From NCBI RefSeq assembly GCF_000765145.1, contig NZ_JMGA01000008.1, positions 1 through 64,000 on the forward strand: DNA of 64,000 nucleotides, in the 5' to 3' direction. Positions 17,836 to 26,295 of this stretch are shown here, one piece after another; within the stretch, counting starts at the first letter, position 1, and every line of letters starts with the position of its first letter. Source of the stretch: Desulfosporosinus sp. HMP52 (GTDB lineage Bacteria > Bacillota > Desulfitobacteriia > Desulfitobacteriales > Desulfitobacteriaceae). The position numbers and the translations under genes are program-made. The notes beneath the pieces are model-generated. The model saw only the letters and a program-made list of their open reading frames with translations. It made no database searches and was not told the DNA's origin.

Positions 17836-18393
17836 TTACACTCTTCGGTATTGAGCTTTTCCCAAGTCATAAAGATTGTTGCCCTCGTGATCAATGATTA
17901 CCATAACCGGGAAATCTTTAACTACTAAACGCCGTACCGCTTCAGGGCCCAACTCCGGGTAAGCGATAACCTCTGCTGATACAATCCGTTTAGCAATCAG
18001 CGCCCCTGCGCCGCCAATTGCCCCAAAGTAGATAGCCCCATGTTTCTTCATTGCCTCAATCACTTCCGGCGAACGAAGGCCTTTACCGATCATCCCGGTT
18101 AGTCCTCGCGAGATAAGCTTTGGAGAATAGGCATCCATGCGTCCGCTGGTTGTTGGCCCGGCAGAACCTATCACTTGCCCTTCTTTAGCCGGTGTCGGGC
18201 CTACAAAGTAGATAATTTGATCTTGCACATCAAAGGGCAGTTCTTCCCCTCGCTCTAAAGATTCAACCATTTTTTTGTGGGCTGCATCTCGCCCTGTATA
18301 AATAACCCCATTAATTAAGACATTGTCTCCGACTTTTAGGAATCTGAGCTTCTCTTGGGTTAGCGGCGCTTCAATTCGGATAATTCCATTCAT
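17836..18393 (-). CDS. fumB: Class I fumarate hydratase (or related hydro-lyase), beta subunit
   Basis: This 185-residue subunit is the C-terminal half of iron-sulfur class I fumarase and binds substrate carboxylates together with the alpha subunit. It contains the family blocks GDNVLINGVIYTGRDAAHKK, GPTTSGRMDAYSPKLI and GKGLRSPEVIEAMKKHGAIY. It overlaps the alpha gene by one base (stop and start share it), which ensures equal synthesis. The family also includes L-tartrate dehydratase and mesaconase, so the physiological substrate is open; see the methylaspartate pathway further along the window. Confidence 0.9.
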   Translation of the reverse strand: MNGIIRIEAPLTQEKLRFLKVGDNVLINGVIYTGRDAAHKKMVESLERGEELPFDVQDQIIYFVGPTPAKEGQVIGSAGPTTSGRMDAYSPKLISRGLTGMIGKGLRSPEVIEAMKKHGAIYFGAIGGAGALIAKRIVSAEVIAYPELGPEAVRRLVVKDFPVMVIIDHEGNNLYDLGKAQYRRV

Positions 18394-19250
18394 CAGGCAT
18401 CCCTCCCTTGTAAGACGATTTCCTTATGCCGGGTGGCGTGACAGCCAATGTTCACTGCCACAGGCATTCCGGCAATATGGGTGGGATATACTTCTAAGTT
18501 GACTGCCAGAGCGGTAGTAACTCCTCCAAACCCTTGTGGCCCAATTCCCAAGCCATTGATGCGATCTAATAACTCTTCTTCGATTTTGGCCAGACGTTCC
18601 TCGGAATTATGCTTTCCAACTTCTCTTAGCAGGCCTTTTTTAGCTAAGAAAGTAGCTTTTTCCATGGTTCCACCTACGCCCACCCCCACAATAATGGGAG
18701 GGCAGGGATTTCCACCTGCGCGATCAACTGTGTCTACAACAAATTGCATCGCCCCTTCAAGTCCCTCAGAAGGCTTACACATCTTTAAGCCTCCCATGTT
18801 CTCACTTCCAAATCCTTTGGGAGCAGCTATTAGGCGTAATTCGTCTCCCGGGACAATATCATAATGAATTACTGCCGGGGTGTTATCACCGGTATTAACA
18901 CGATCAAAGGGATCTTTGACAACAGATTTGCGCAAATAACCTTTATCATACCCACGCCGAACCCCTTCATTGATGGCCTCGGTCAGGCCTCCCCCCACTA
19001 CATGGAGATCTTGACCAATACTTACAAAGAGAACAGCCATCCCTGTGTCTTGACACATGGGAACTCTTTCTTCTTTAGCAATTTCTGCGTTCTCGATAAG
19101 GCGTTCCAGCACTTCTTGACCTAATGGAGAGCGCTCCACCTTTAAAGCTTGCTGAAACCCGACCATTATGTCAGAACCTAAGTTGTAATTTGCTTCGATA
19201 CAAAGATTTTCCACGGCAGAAATAATTTCTTCGACAGTTATTTCCTTCAT
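18393..19250 (-). CDS. fumA: Class I fumarate hydratase (or related hydro-lyase), alpha subunit
   Basis: The 285-residue catalytic subunit holds the oxygen-sensitive [4Fe-4S] cluster that acts as Lewis acid in reversible hydration of fumarate to malate. Three cysteines are spaced as in known class I enzymes: C66 (VPMCQDTG), C183 (NPCPPIIVG) and C270 (NIGCHATRH). KGFGSENMGGLKM is the conserved loop. Mesaconate hydratase, tartrate dehydratase and fumarase share this architecture and are not separable by eye. Confidence 0.9.
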   Translation of the reverse strand: MKEITVEEIISAVENLCIEANYNLGSDIMVGFQQALKVERSPLGQEVLERLIENAEIAKEERVPMCQDTGMAVLFVSIGQDLHVVGGGLTEAINEGVRRGYDKGYLRKSVVKDPFDRVNTGDNTPAVIHYDIVPGDELRLIAAPKGFGSENMGGLKMCKPSEGLEGAMQFVVDTVDRAGGNPCPPIIVGVGVGGTMEKATFLAKKGLLREVGKHNSEERLAKIEEELLDRINGLGIGPQGFGGVTTALAVNLEVYPTHIAGMPVAVNIGCHATRHKEIVLQGRDA

Positions 19251-19401
19251 CTTTCATACCCTCCTCCATGCTTTTCTTTATGCTTTTACATACTTTTCTT
19301 CATCGGAATAGATACCGCCATAAGAAACAGCATCTTCTGAATATTCTTTACACCTGTTTTTATTTTACACTCATCCCAAATAAATGCAATAGCAAAACAA
19401 A

Positions 19402-19435
19402 AAGGCTTCGAATAGCTCATACCATCCGAAGCCTT
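19402..19435 (-). terminator. Terminator downstream of the FN3/CWB2 gene
   Basis: AAGGCTTCG pairs with CGAAGCCTT; the minus strand continues into five T. It ends leftward transcription from the large surface-protein gene and lies 150 bp upstream of fumA. Confidence 0.7.
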
Positions 19436-19454
19436 CATTTGAGAACCAAATCAA

Positions 19455-19598
19455 GTGATTCTTAGCTTTAGATGGAGTTTACCTAAGAGGAATACTTACT
19501 CCATCTAAAGCTTAGAAGAACTTATCCAGGGACGTAGCAGCCGTTATCTCCCACTTATAGGAGATGGGAGTCTTACGGCTGGTAGTCATCGGATAATT
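19455..19598. other. Two strong hairpins, possible IS200/IS605-type end remnant
   Basis: A perfect 15-bp stem (AGCTTTAGATGGAGT at 19463-19477 with its complement near 19500-19514) and a second branched hairpin at about 19540-19580 (AGCCGT..CTCCCA..TGGGAG..ACGGCT) fill the space just after the stop codon of the surface-protein gene. The layout is reminiscent of right ends of IS200/IS605 elements, where the TnpB guide-RNA scaffold is encoded, but there is no transposase gene beside it. The assignment is tentative. Confidence 0.35.
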
Positions 19599-22334
19599 TT
19601 AGTCCGGCAAGTCCGTCTTAGCATAATCTATTGCCGAGTCAGGGCTAGAGCCGGTACTATTCACCGCTCTTACTTTGTAATAATAGGTTGTATCTGCCCA
19701 GAGGCCTGTATTCGTATAACTGGTGGTAGAAACTGTTGCAATCTGAGAGTAGGTTCCGGAAGATGATGTGGAACCGTAAACATAATAGGATGTAGCATCA
19801 CTGACTGAATCCCAGGTTAGATTAATTTGACTGGAACTTACTGCCGTTGCCTTTAACCCTGTCGGAGCGGCTGGTGTATCGTAATCATCATAATCTTCTT
19901 GATCAATGTTGATTAAAATGCTATTCGGTACAACAGCTATTCCCCCAAAAATAACTTCTTTCTTAATACTCCTAATCTTACTTTTGAAGAAGTTTATGGT
20001 AACCGGCTCTACAGGATCACTGACTAAAAACACTGGGGAATTTGTTATTGAGGCTAAGGCGGCACCGGCTAGGGCATCCGCATAGTTTTCCCCGGTAGAT
20101 ACATAACATGTGCTGAAATCAAGTTGATCAGCAAATTCTTTAATAATACTTATATTTGTATCATACCTGGTAATTCCGCTCAATCGTCTGGGAGAGGGGA
20201 GTTGTTTTAGGACATTATCGCTGATAATCCCTGTCCCTCCCACTACATAGGTGCTTCGGACATTTTTTTCTAAAAACCCTTCAATGTTTGTAGGCAATTT
20301 ATCTTTGGGAGTAAGCAAAATTGGCATACCTTTCATGGCAGCTATGGGTGCAATCGATAAAGCATCGGGAAAGGTTTCTCCACTGGCAATTACCGCTTGA
20401 TCAAATTCCCCCATTGCCTGAGCAATTTTGATCGATGTGTCGTATTTATCAGTCCCAGCGATCCTGGTTACCCCTATCCCTAGGTCTTTGATACTTTGTT
20501 CAACTCCGGAGGATATAATGCCTGTTCCACCGATGATAATTACTTTTTTCACCTTTAAACGTTCAAGCTGAGCCTTTGTTTGTTGGTGCAAGGTATTCTT
20601 AGTGGTTAGTAATAAGGGAGCGTTATATTTTTGGGCAAGAGGAGCGCTGCATAAGGCATCCGTGAAGTTCTCCCCGCTTACGATAACTGCATAGTAAGAA
20701 GTGGTCCATCCTGACTTAACAACTTCTGCAGAGGTTCCATACAGATCCTCGCCAGCTAAGCGATCAGACTGGATATCCGAGGAAGGTTCTGTAGGAATGG
20801 TGCCGTCTGTCTTGGCAGTGGTTGCATAGGCACTCGATGAATAGCCGCTGCTGCTCCAGCTGTTCACTGCAGTGACTTTGTAGTAATAAGTAGTATTCGG
20901 CGACAAGCCGGTATCCGTATAATTCGAAGTCGTTGTTGTCGTGATCTTGGAGTATGTTCCTGAAGAAGTGGGCGAGCTATAGATATAATAGGATGTTGCT
21001 TCACTCACGGAATCCCAATCCAGATAGATTTTGCTGGAACTCTCAGCCTTTGCGGTCAGATTTGTTGGAGCGGATAGATCTGACTCGTCAGATTTATCGG
21101 TGGTTGCATAATCTCTGGAAGAGTATTCACTGGTTTTCGAGTTCCTAACTGTCTTAACTTTATAGTAATAGGTGGTGTCTGATTTTAAATCACTGTCTGT
21201 ATATTTCGAGGATGTGGCTGTCCCAATCTTTGAGTAGGTGCCGGATGATGTTGTTGATCTGTAAACATAGTAGGATGTTGCCTCACTCACTGAATCCCAA
21301 TCCAGATAGATTTCGCTGGAGCTTTCAGCAGTTGCAGTAAAGTCTGTTGGTGCTGATAGGGACTCATCTTCGTCTTCATCAGAATCCAGGGTTTTAGCAT
21401 AGTCTTTGGAGGAATATTCACTGGTTTTCGAGTTCCTAACCGACTTGACCTTATAGTAATAGGTAGTGTCCTCTTCTAAATCACTGTCTGTATAGCGGGA
21501 GGATGTGGCTGTCCCAATCTTTGAGTAGGTGCCCGATGATGTGGTTGATCTGTAAACATAATAGGATGTTGCCTCACTCACGGAATCCCAATCCAGATAA
21601 ATTTCGCTGGAGCTTTCAGCAGTGGCAGTCAGATCTGTTGGTGCCGACAATGAGTCATCTTCATCCTCATCTTCGTCTTCATCTAGGGTCTTGGCATAGT
21701 CTTTAGAAGAAAAATCACTTGTTTTTGAGTTCTTAACTGTCTTAACTTTGTAATAATAGGTGGTGTCCTCTTCTAAATCACTGTCTGTGTATTTCGAGGA
21801 TGTAGCTGTCCCAATCTTAGAATAGGTGCCCGACGAAGTTGTTGATCTGTACACATAATAGGATGTTGCCTCACTGACTGAATCCCAATCCAAATAGATT
21901 TCGCTGGAGCTTTCAGCAGTGGCAGTAAGGTCTGTCGGTACTGACAGCGAGTCATCTTCATCATCGTCATCAGAGTCCAGGGTAGTTTCATAGGTTCGAG
22001 AAGAGTAGGCACTTGTACCAGCACTGTTTACTGAAACTACTTTGTAATAATAGATGGTTTCCGATTTCAAATCGGAGTCTGTATAACGAGAGGTTGTGGT
22101 TGTGGCGATCTTGGAATAAGTACCTGACGACGATGTTGCCCTATAAACATAATAGGATGCTGCGTCACTGACAGAATCCCAATCCAAGTAAATTTCGCTG
22201 GAGCTTTCGGCGCTGGCCGTAAGATCAGTAGGTGCTGACGGAATACTCGCCGCAAAGGTAACTTTTGGGGCTATTAGGACAGCAAAAAAGAAGCATAGTA
22301 CTAGGGTTAATAATCTTAGACTGTTTTTTTTCAT
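19599..22334 (-). CDS. Secreted surface protein with fibronectin type III and cell-wall-binding (CWB2) repeats
   Basis: The start at 22334 is chosen because TAGGAGGT sits 8 bases upstream; the frame is open 23 codons further but without a binding site. The 911-residue product has a signal peptide (KKNSLRLLTLVLCFFFAVL), then five fibronectin type III repeats of about 95 residues joined by acidic Asp/Glu linkers (to about 520). Three CWB2 (PF04122-type) modules follow to about 820, with the motifs RLAGEDLYGTSAEV, VIIIGGTGIISSGV and RIAGTDKYDTSI, and one last FN3 repeat. Repeats 2-4 are nearly identical in DNA. CWB2 modules bind anionic wall polymers, so this is probably an adhesin or wall-layer protein. 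Confidence 0.9.
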   Translation of the reverse strand: MKKNSLRLLTLVLCFFFAVLIAPKVTFAASIPSAPTDLTASAESSSEIYLDWDSVSDAASYYVYRATSSSGTYSKIATTTTSRYTDSDLKSETIYYYKVVSVNSAGTSAYSSRTYETTLDSDDDDEDDSLSVPTDLTATAESSSEIYLDWDSVSEATSYYVYRSTTSSGTYSKIGTATSSKYTDSDLEEDTTYYYKVKTVKNSKTSDFSSKDYAKTLDEDEDEDEDDSLSAPTDLTATAESSSEIYLDWDSVSEATSYYVYRSTTSSGTYSKIGTATSSRYTDSDLEEDTTYYYKVKSVRNSKTSEYSSKDYAKTLDSDEDEDESLSAPTDFTATAESSSEIYLDWDSVSEATSYYVYRSTTSSGTYSKIGTATSSKYTDSDLKSDTTYYYKVKTVRNSKTSEYSSRDYATTDKSDESDLSAPTNLTAKAESSSKIYLDWDSVSEATSYYIYSSPTSSGTYSKITTTTTSNYTDTGLSPNTTYYYKVTAVNSWSSSGYSSSAYATTAKTDGTIPTEPSSDIQSDRLAGEDLYGTSAEVVKSGWTTSYYAVIVSGENFTDALCSAPLAQKYNAPLLLTTKNTLHQQTKAQLERLKVKKVIIIGGTGIISSGVEQSIKDLGIGVTRIAGTDKYDTSIKIAQAMGEFDQAVIASGETFPDALSIAPIAAMKGMPILLTPKDKLPTNIEGFLEKNVRSTYVVGGTGIISDNVLKQLPSPRRLSGITRYDTNISIIKEFADQLDFSTCYVSTGENYADALAGAALASITNSPVFLVSDPVEPVTINFFKSKIRSIKKEVIFGGIAVVPNSILINIDQEDYDDYDTPAAPTGLKATAVSSSQINLTWDSVSDATSYYVYGSTSSSGTYSQIATVSTTSYTNTGLWADTTYYYKVRAVNSTGSSPDSAIDYAKTDLPD

Positions 22335-22786
22335 TAATCTACCTCCTATATAAGAGCTTTTTCTCATATCTTCCCGTTCTTTTTCTATTGTTGATCGAAT
22401 CACAATCCTCCCAGTTTCCGCTTACTTTTACTTTATTCTTTTTATATCTTCATAATCCTTCCTGTAGTAGAAACTATTTCTTTGTCAAACTAAAATTCCG
22501 AATCATCTTCCATTTTAAGACCTATACCGTATAGCTTCGTAACAGACGGTACACTCTCTATAAGCAAGTCGAAGCTATTCTCAGGCTCCCGATTCGTTCA
22601 ACTTAATAAGTTAACCTTCATCACAGTAATAACAATAAGCACCAACAAAATCTTAGTTAGTGCTTATTGTTACATATCAGATTTTACACTTATTTTATCA
22701 CCGAAGGAGTGTATAATTAGATATTATTAACTACAGAGGGTCACAAAAGAACCCTCTTGGTAATCAAAAAAATAGGGGGGTTAACC
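22335..22786. other. Divergent intergenic region
   Basis: No gene is supported. It contains the upstream region of the FN3/CWB2 gene (a TTGACA on the minus strand at about 22480 without a convincing -10) and, on the plus side, TATAAT at about 22711 ahead of the next gene with only a weak -35. A segment at 22500-22600 has inverted blocks (GAAGCTAT / ATAGCTTC) that could form a leader hairpin on the minus strand. Confidence 0.4.
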
Positions 22787-23149
22787 ATGTTAAAACGCAT
22801 TACTATCCTTATAGCAACAGCTATCCCTCTTAATTGGATGTCGGATTATCTGAATATAACTCTTTTAATTACAGCTGTACAGTGCTTTATTTACTTTCTT
22901 TATGAACTATTTCAAACTAATAGGACGATACCCTCTTATATACCTTTTGTTTTTGGGCTTTTATCCTCCGTTCATGCAGGCGGTAAATTTATTGCATGGC
23001 TAACATTGTTAATACTGCCAAAAAATATGCACGGAGATTACGAACTAGTGATTGATATTTGGATGTATATTTTAATAGGTTTTATTTTGTTTAATATTAT
23101 AATTAAGGTTATGAGTAAGTTTTTTGAGTTATATGAAAGCGAAAAATAG
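22787..23149 (+). CDS. Hypothetical four-helix membrane protein
   Basis: The start is set at the ATG preceded by ATAGGGGGG with 6-base spacing; ten upstream codons lack a binding site. The 120-residue product has three or four hydrophobic helices (about 4-20, 25-41, 48-75 and 89-109) and a polar C-terminus. The sequence is AT-rich and has no family I recognise. It stands alone, followed by a terminator at 23216. Confidence 0.6.
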   Translation: MLKRITILIATAIPLNWMSDYLNITLLITAVQCFIYFLYELFQTNRTIPSYIPFVFGLLSSVHAGGKFIAWLTLLILPKNMHGDYELVIDIWMYILIGFILFNIIIKVMSKFFELYESEK

Positions 23150-23215
23150 TTTGCAATATACTTTAAAATAATAATGCCATTTTTCTTACCTTATCAAATC
23201 CTAAGAATCCATTAT

Positions 23216-23239
23216 AAAAACCGCTTCAAGCGGTTTTTT
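23216..23239 (+). terminator. Terminator after the hypothetical membrane protein
   Basis: A short GC stem (CCGCT/AGCGG) extended by A-T pairs runs into six T. Confidence 0.7.
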
Positions 23240-23351
23240 CTAGTTAATATTCAGTAGACTTTCAGGTGAACCTCAGCTTCATTTCAGAATCTTATTGCAT
23301 AATTACATTGTCAGAAGACATTCCTTAATATCTACTAGGAGGTGAAAGATT

Positions 23352-23498
23352 TTGAAATTGCTCCGCAAGCTACTGCTTCGTTCAGATCGCTTTCGACGGG
23401 CTTTAAGCGACTATCAGCGACGAATGAAGCAAGGCCCGGAACGAGATCTCCAAGTAAAGCCGAACAGAAATGTTTTAACCTTAATCATCTCACGCTAA
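23352..23498 (+). CDS. Hypothetical 48-residue basic peptide
   Basis: TAGGAGGTG lies about 8 bases ahead of a TTG start. The peptide begins MKLLRKLLLRSDRFRRALSD, is strongly basic and amphipathic in its first half, and ends NVLTLIISR. The strong binding site and in-frame codon use suggest a real small gene, but nothing more can be said about its role. Confidence 0.5.
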   Translation: MKLLRKLLLRSDRFRRALSDYQRRMKQGPERDLQVKPNRNVLTLIISR

Positions 23499-23688
23499 TT
23501 CTCTTTAAGGCAACTCTATAAACCAGAACCCCCGTGATTTTCTTAACATCTTTGTTAGTACATAAGGAATTATTTCGGGGAGTCAAACCTTTATCCTCAG
23601 ATTAGGCACATTATTGCAAATTACTCTATTCCTTGTACCTTATAACTTGTAACTCTAAAAACAACACATTAAAGGAGGCCCTTAAACT

Positions 23689-24600
23689 ATGAAAAAAGCT
23701 CAAACAATTTTAATAGCCACAGCCCTTACCACCCTTTTATCGGCATCTGCGGTATTTGCAAACCCTATGAACTTTCAAGCACCAAATTCTTCTCAAGTTA
23801 AGTCCGGATTCAATCACAATGCCAGAGGAAATGCCGATGGGGTTAAAACTGTTTTGGATAATCTGGTAACTTCCGGAACCCTTACCCAAGACGATGTTGC
23901 TGCTATCCAAGCCGCTCTCGAAGCTGCTAAACCTTCGGAATCTACGGCTGGGGAAAAGCAAAAACCTACTAAACCTAATGGGAGTAGATTTACAACGATT
24001 TTCGATAGCCTTGTCACTTCCGGGGCACTCACTCAGGATCAAGTTGATGCCATTCAAGCTGCTCTTGAAGCAGCCAAATCTGCAAAACCTGCTGCCGGGG
24101 AACAGCCTACCAAACCCAGCGGCAACAGATTGGCGACTGTTCTAGATGACCTAATGACATCCGGAACCCTTACTCAAGACAACGTTAATGCCATCCAGGC
24201 TGCTCTCGAAGCTGCTAAACCCTCGGATTCTAAAACCGGTGAACAGCCCACCAAACCTAATGGCAACAGATTTACAACTATTTTCGCTGACCTGGTGACT
24301 TCCGGGTCACTTACTCAAGACAAAGTCGATGCTATCCAAGCTGCTCTCGAAGCCGCTAAACCCACGGATTCCGGGGAAAATCGGAACCGGGGTAACGGTG
24401 GGTTTAAAACAATCTTAGATACTCTAGTAACAGCCGGGACTCTTACTAAAGCCCAAGAAGATGCCATTAAAACAGCCCTCCAATCAGCTAGACAAGAAGG
24501 TAACAACGAGGGTGGATTGGAGCCTATTCTGGATAGTCTCGTAACAGACGGTACACTGACTGAAGATCAAGTAGAGTCCATTCTTAATTCTATGAATTAA
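23689..24600 (+). CDS. Secreted protein made of six helical repeats
   Basis: The 303-residue product has a signal peptide cut near ASAVFANP (residues 19-26). The rest is six tandem repeats of about 30 residues on the plan xxTILDxLVTSGTLTQDQVDAIQAALEAAK, joined by Pro/Lys/Asn-rich linkers of about 12 residues (GEQPTKPNGNR). Each repeat looks like a helix-turn-helix with a conserved SGTLTQDQVDAI turn; similar 'GTLT..QADAI' modules occur in secreted Firmicutes proteins of unknown role. AAAGGAGG precedes the ATG. The last repeat ends the protein without a wall-anchor motif, so it may be free or loosely bound to the envelope. Confidence 0.8.
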   Translation: MKKAQTILIATALTTLLSASAVFANPMNFQAPNSSQVKSGFNHNARGNADGVKTVLDNLVTSGTLTQDDVAAIQAALEAAKPSESTAGEKQKPTKPNGSRFTTIFDSLVTSGALTQDQVDAIQAALEAAKSAKPAAGEQPTKPSGNRLATVLDDLMTSGTLTQDNVNAIQAALEAAKPSDSKTGEQPTKPNGNRFTTIFADLVTSGSLTQDKVDAIQAALEAAKPTDSGENRNRGNGGFKTILDTLVTAGTLTKAQEDAIKTALQSARQEGNNEGGLEPILDSLVTDGTLTEDQVESILNSMN

Positions 24601-24624
24601 TTACAGATACAACCCATACTAAAA

Positions 24625-24658
24625 GCAAGGCTGGGACCTCATCCTGCCTTGCCTTTTT
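24625..24658 (+). terminator. Terminator after the six-repeat protein
   Basis: GCAAGGC pairs with GCCTTGC, followed by five T. AAAA on the other side could let it serve the convergent cit operon too. Confidence 0.75.
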
Positions 24659-24701
24659 ACACCTTATATATTATCTTCCATAGAAAGGTCTTCTCCTGAC
24701 T

Positions 24702-25601
24702 TTAGGAGTTTCTTCCATTGAAAAATTCTTCTAAAAGAGCCACAAAAACCGTAACTCCTAAAAGATCAGCACTCCCACCCGGGCCTATCATTCTTTGACA
24801 AAAGTCTTTATCCATCTCTTCAATGGCTTTACTCCCGGCCGGTGTTTTCATACCGCCAAGAGCAATTATCTTATTGGCTCTTTCCTGAACCTCTCTCAAC
24901 GTTTCCAAAGAATGCCTATGTAGAATATTCGTATCTTCGCAAAACTGCATAATGGTTACCAAGGTTTGGATTAACCTGGAGTTTAGGCTCAAGTCGTGGT
25001 TTTCCTTATAAACATTTAAGGCTATATCAAAGACAATGGGTAATCCTCGTTGCACTTCTCCACGGATCCCTTCAACCTTGTGAGTTAAATAAAGCCTTTC
25101 ACCATGGGTCAGTTTTGTCGGATCTTTGTTTTCCAATTCTTGGTTTCTGGCACTTAATTCTACTTCCACTAAACCTTCAGTCATATCTTGAATAATACTC
25201 CGCAGGGAGGAAAAGCCAGCCCCTGAGTATAAGACCTTTCCGGCTGCGGCACAGCAGATTCCCAGTAAAAAGAGGGTGCCTTTATGGGTGTTAACCCCCC
25301 GAGTCTTAGCAAACATTCTCCGCTCACCTAATTGTCCGATGGATCTTATGGTTTGGAATATTTCCTTCGGACTCTCGGTAGAAAGACCTGCTTGGGCACA
25401 CTGAATCAGGGGACTTATCAAGGCTGAAGCACTGTCTAAAAAGGTAAAGTAATCCATGTCACTATGAGCACCGGTTGAAGTCGCTGAAACTAACCCCGGT
25501 GACGGATGACAGGAAGCCTCATAGAGAATTGCTTGTACCGCCAGACTTGCTATCTCAATTGCTTGTGCCTTAGAACTCCCCGTTCTTCCTTCTCTCTCCA
25601 T
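24702..25601 (-). CDS. citG: Triphosphoribosyl-dephospho-CoA synthase
   Basis: CitG joins ATP and dephospho-CoA to make the precursor of the lyase prosthetic group. The 299-residue product has the family blocks HPSPGLVSATSTGAHSDMD (32-50), TRGVNTHKGTLFLLG and MIGPGGSADLLGVT near the end. GGAG lies 8 bases ahead of the ATG. It is the last gene of the citD-E-F-C-X-G set, set off from citX by a 154-bp T-rich stretch. CitG and CitX together mature the acyl carrier subunit CitD. Confidence 0.94.
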   Translation of the reverse strand: MEREGRTGSSKAQAIEIASLAVQAILYEASCHPSPGLVSATSTGAHSDMDYFTFLDSASALISPLIQCAQAGLSTESPKEIFQTIRSIGQLGERRMFAKTRGVNTHKGTLFLLGICCAAAGKVLYSGAGFSSLRSIIQDMTEGLVEVELSARNQELENKDPTKLTHGERLYLTHKVEGIRGEVQRGLPIVFDIALNVYKENHDLSLNSRLIQTLVTIMQFCEDTNILHRHSLETLREVQERANKIIALGGMKTPAGSKAIEEMDKDFCQRMIGPGGSADLLGVTVFVALLEEFFNGRNS

Positions 25602-25639
25602 AGTTTGCGCTCCATTTTCTTTTCTCCGATCGGTAGCCT

Positions 25640-25755
25640 AAGACATTTGAGGGTTTTAGGCATCGGTCTTTTTTGTTTTTTGTGTTTTATGGTTTTCGGT
25701 TTACTTTTTTACTTTGCTTTATGTTTTTGTTTTTGTTTAGTTTTAGTTTTAGTTT
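25640..25755. repeat. T-rich low-complexity stretch between citX and citG
   Basis: The plus strand is a long run of T-rich words, ending in short tandem units (TTTTGTTTTTG, then TTTAGTTTTAG) that touch the citX stop codon. It holds no gene. Confidence 0.7.
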
Positions 25756-26292
25756 TTAAAACTTCACGTTTAGAGCGTCATGACTTTTTGCACTTCGATA
25801 GTTTCGAAACTTCTCTTCAATATAATGTATAACTTCATGTTCCGGATGCCTTCTTGCTCTTACGCAATGCTGGGCATAATCCTCGCAAAGATAACATTTT
25901 CTCCTAGGGTATCCCAGCTCCTGCCGAGACACACTTCTCCCCGAGTGATCATAGACATCGAGATCCAAACATCGTCCCAGAACATGGTTTTCTTCCAATT
26001 CAACAGCTAATCTCTTCAAGGCAAAGACATCCTCTTGGACTACAGCCATGAAAATCGGGCCTTCTGCCCCTTGCTGCAATGTCTTATAAGCTAGTTTTGG
26101 CTCAAACATTGAGGATAGCAGCTCACTCATTTCCCGAATTATCGTTATGGTAAGCTCATTGGTCTTTTTAAGTCCCGGGTAGTTTACTCTCAGGACTAAG
26201 AGAGGATTTCCATAACCTTTGATAAGTTGTTCAATTTCTTGGACTCTCTTCTCTCTGGCTTCGAGTAAATCCCCAACAGTATAGTTTCTCAT
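25756..26292 (-). CDS. citX: Apo-citrate lyase phosphoribosyl-dephospho-CoA transferase
   Basis: CitX transfers the phosphoribosyl-dephospho-CoA group onto the serine of the acyl carrier subunit. The 178-residue protein shows the nucleotidyltransferase-like DLDVYDHSG motif after LGRCL, and the cysteine/histidine segment RKCYLCEDYAQHCVRARRH typical of the family. It starts three bases after the citC stop, without its own clear binding site, so translation is probably coupled. Length is as expected for a stand-alone CitX. Confidence 0.92.
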   Translation of the reverse strand: MRNYTVGDLLEAREKRVQEIEQLIKGYGNPLLVLRVNYPGLKKTNELTITIIREMSELLSSMFEPKLAYKTLQQGAEGPIFMAVVQEDVFALKRLAVELEENHVLGRCLDLDVYDHSGRSVSRQELGYPRRKCYLCEDYAQHCVRARRHPEHEVIHYIEEKFRNYRSAKSHDALNVKF

Positions 26293-26295
26293 AGT

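Noticed and set aside
22539-24557. 18 identical bases shared by the region near 22540 and the last repeat of the secreted protein near 24540
   Set aside because: The match is short, its flanks do not align, and the translated context differs; chance is a sufficient explanation.
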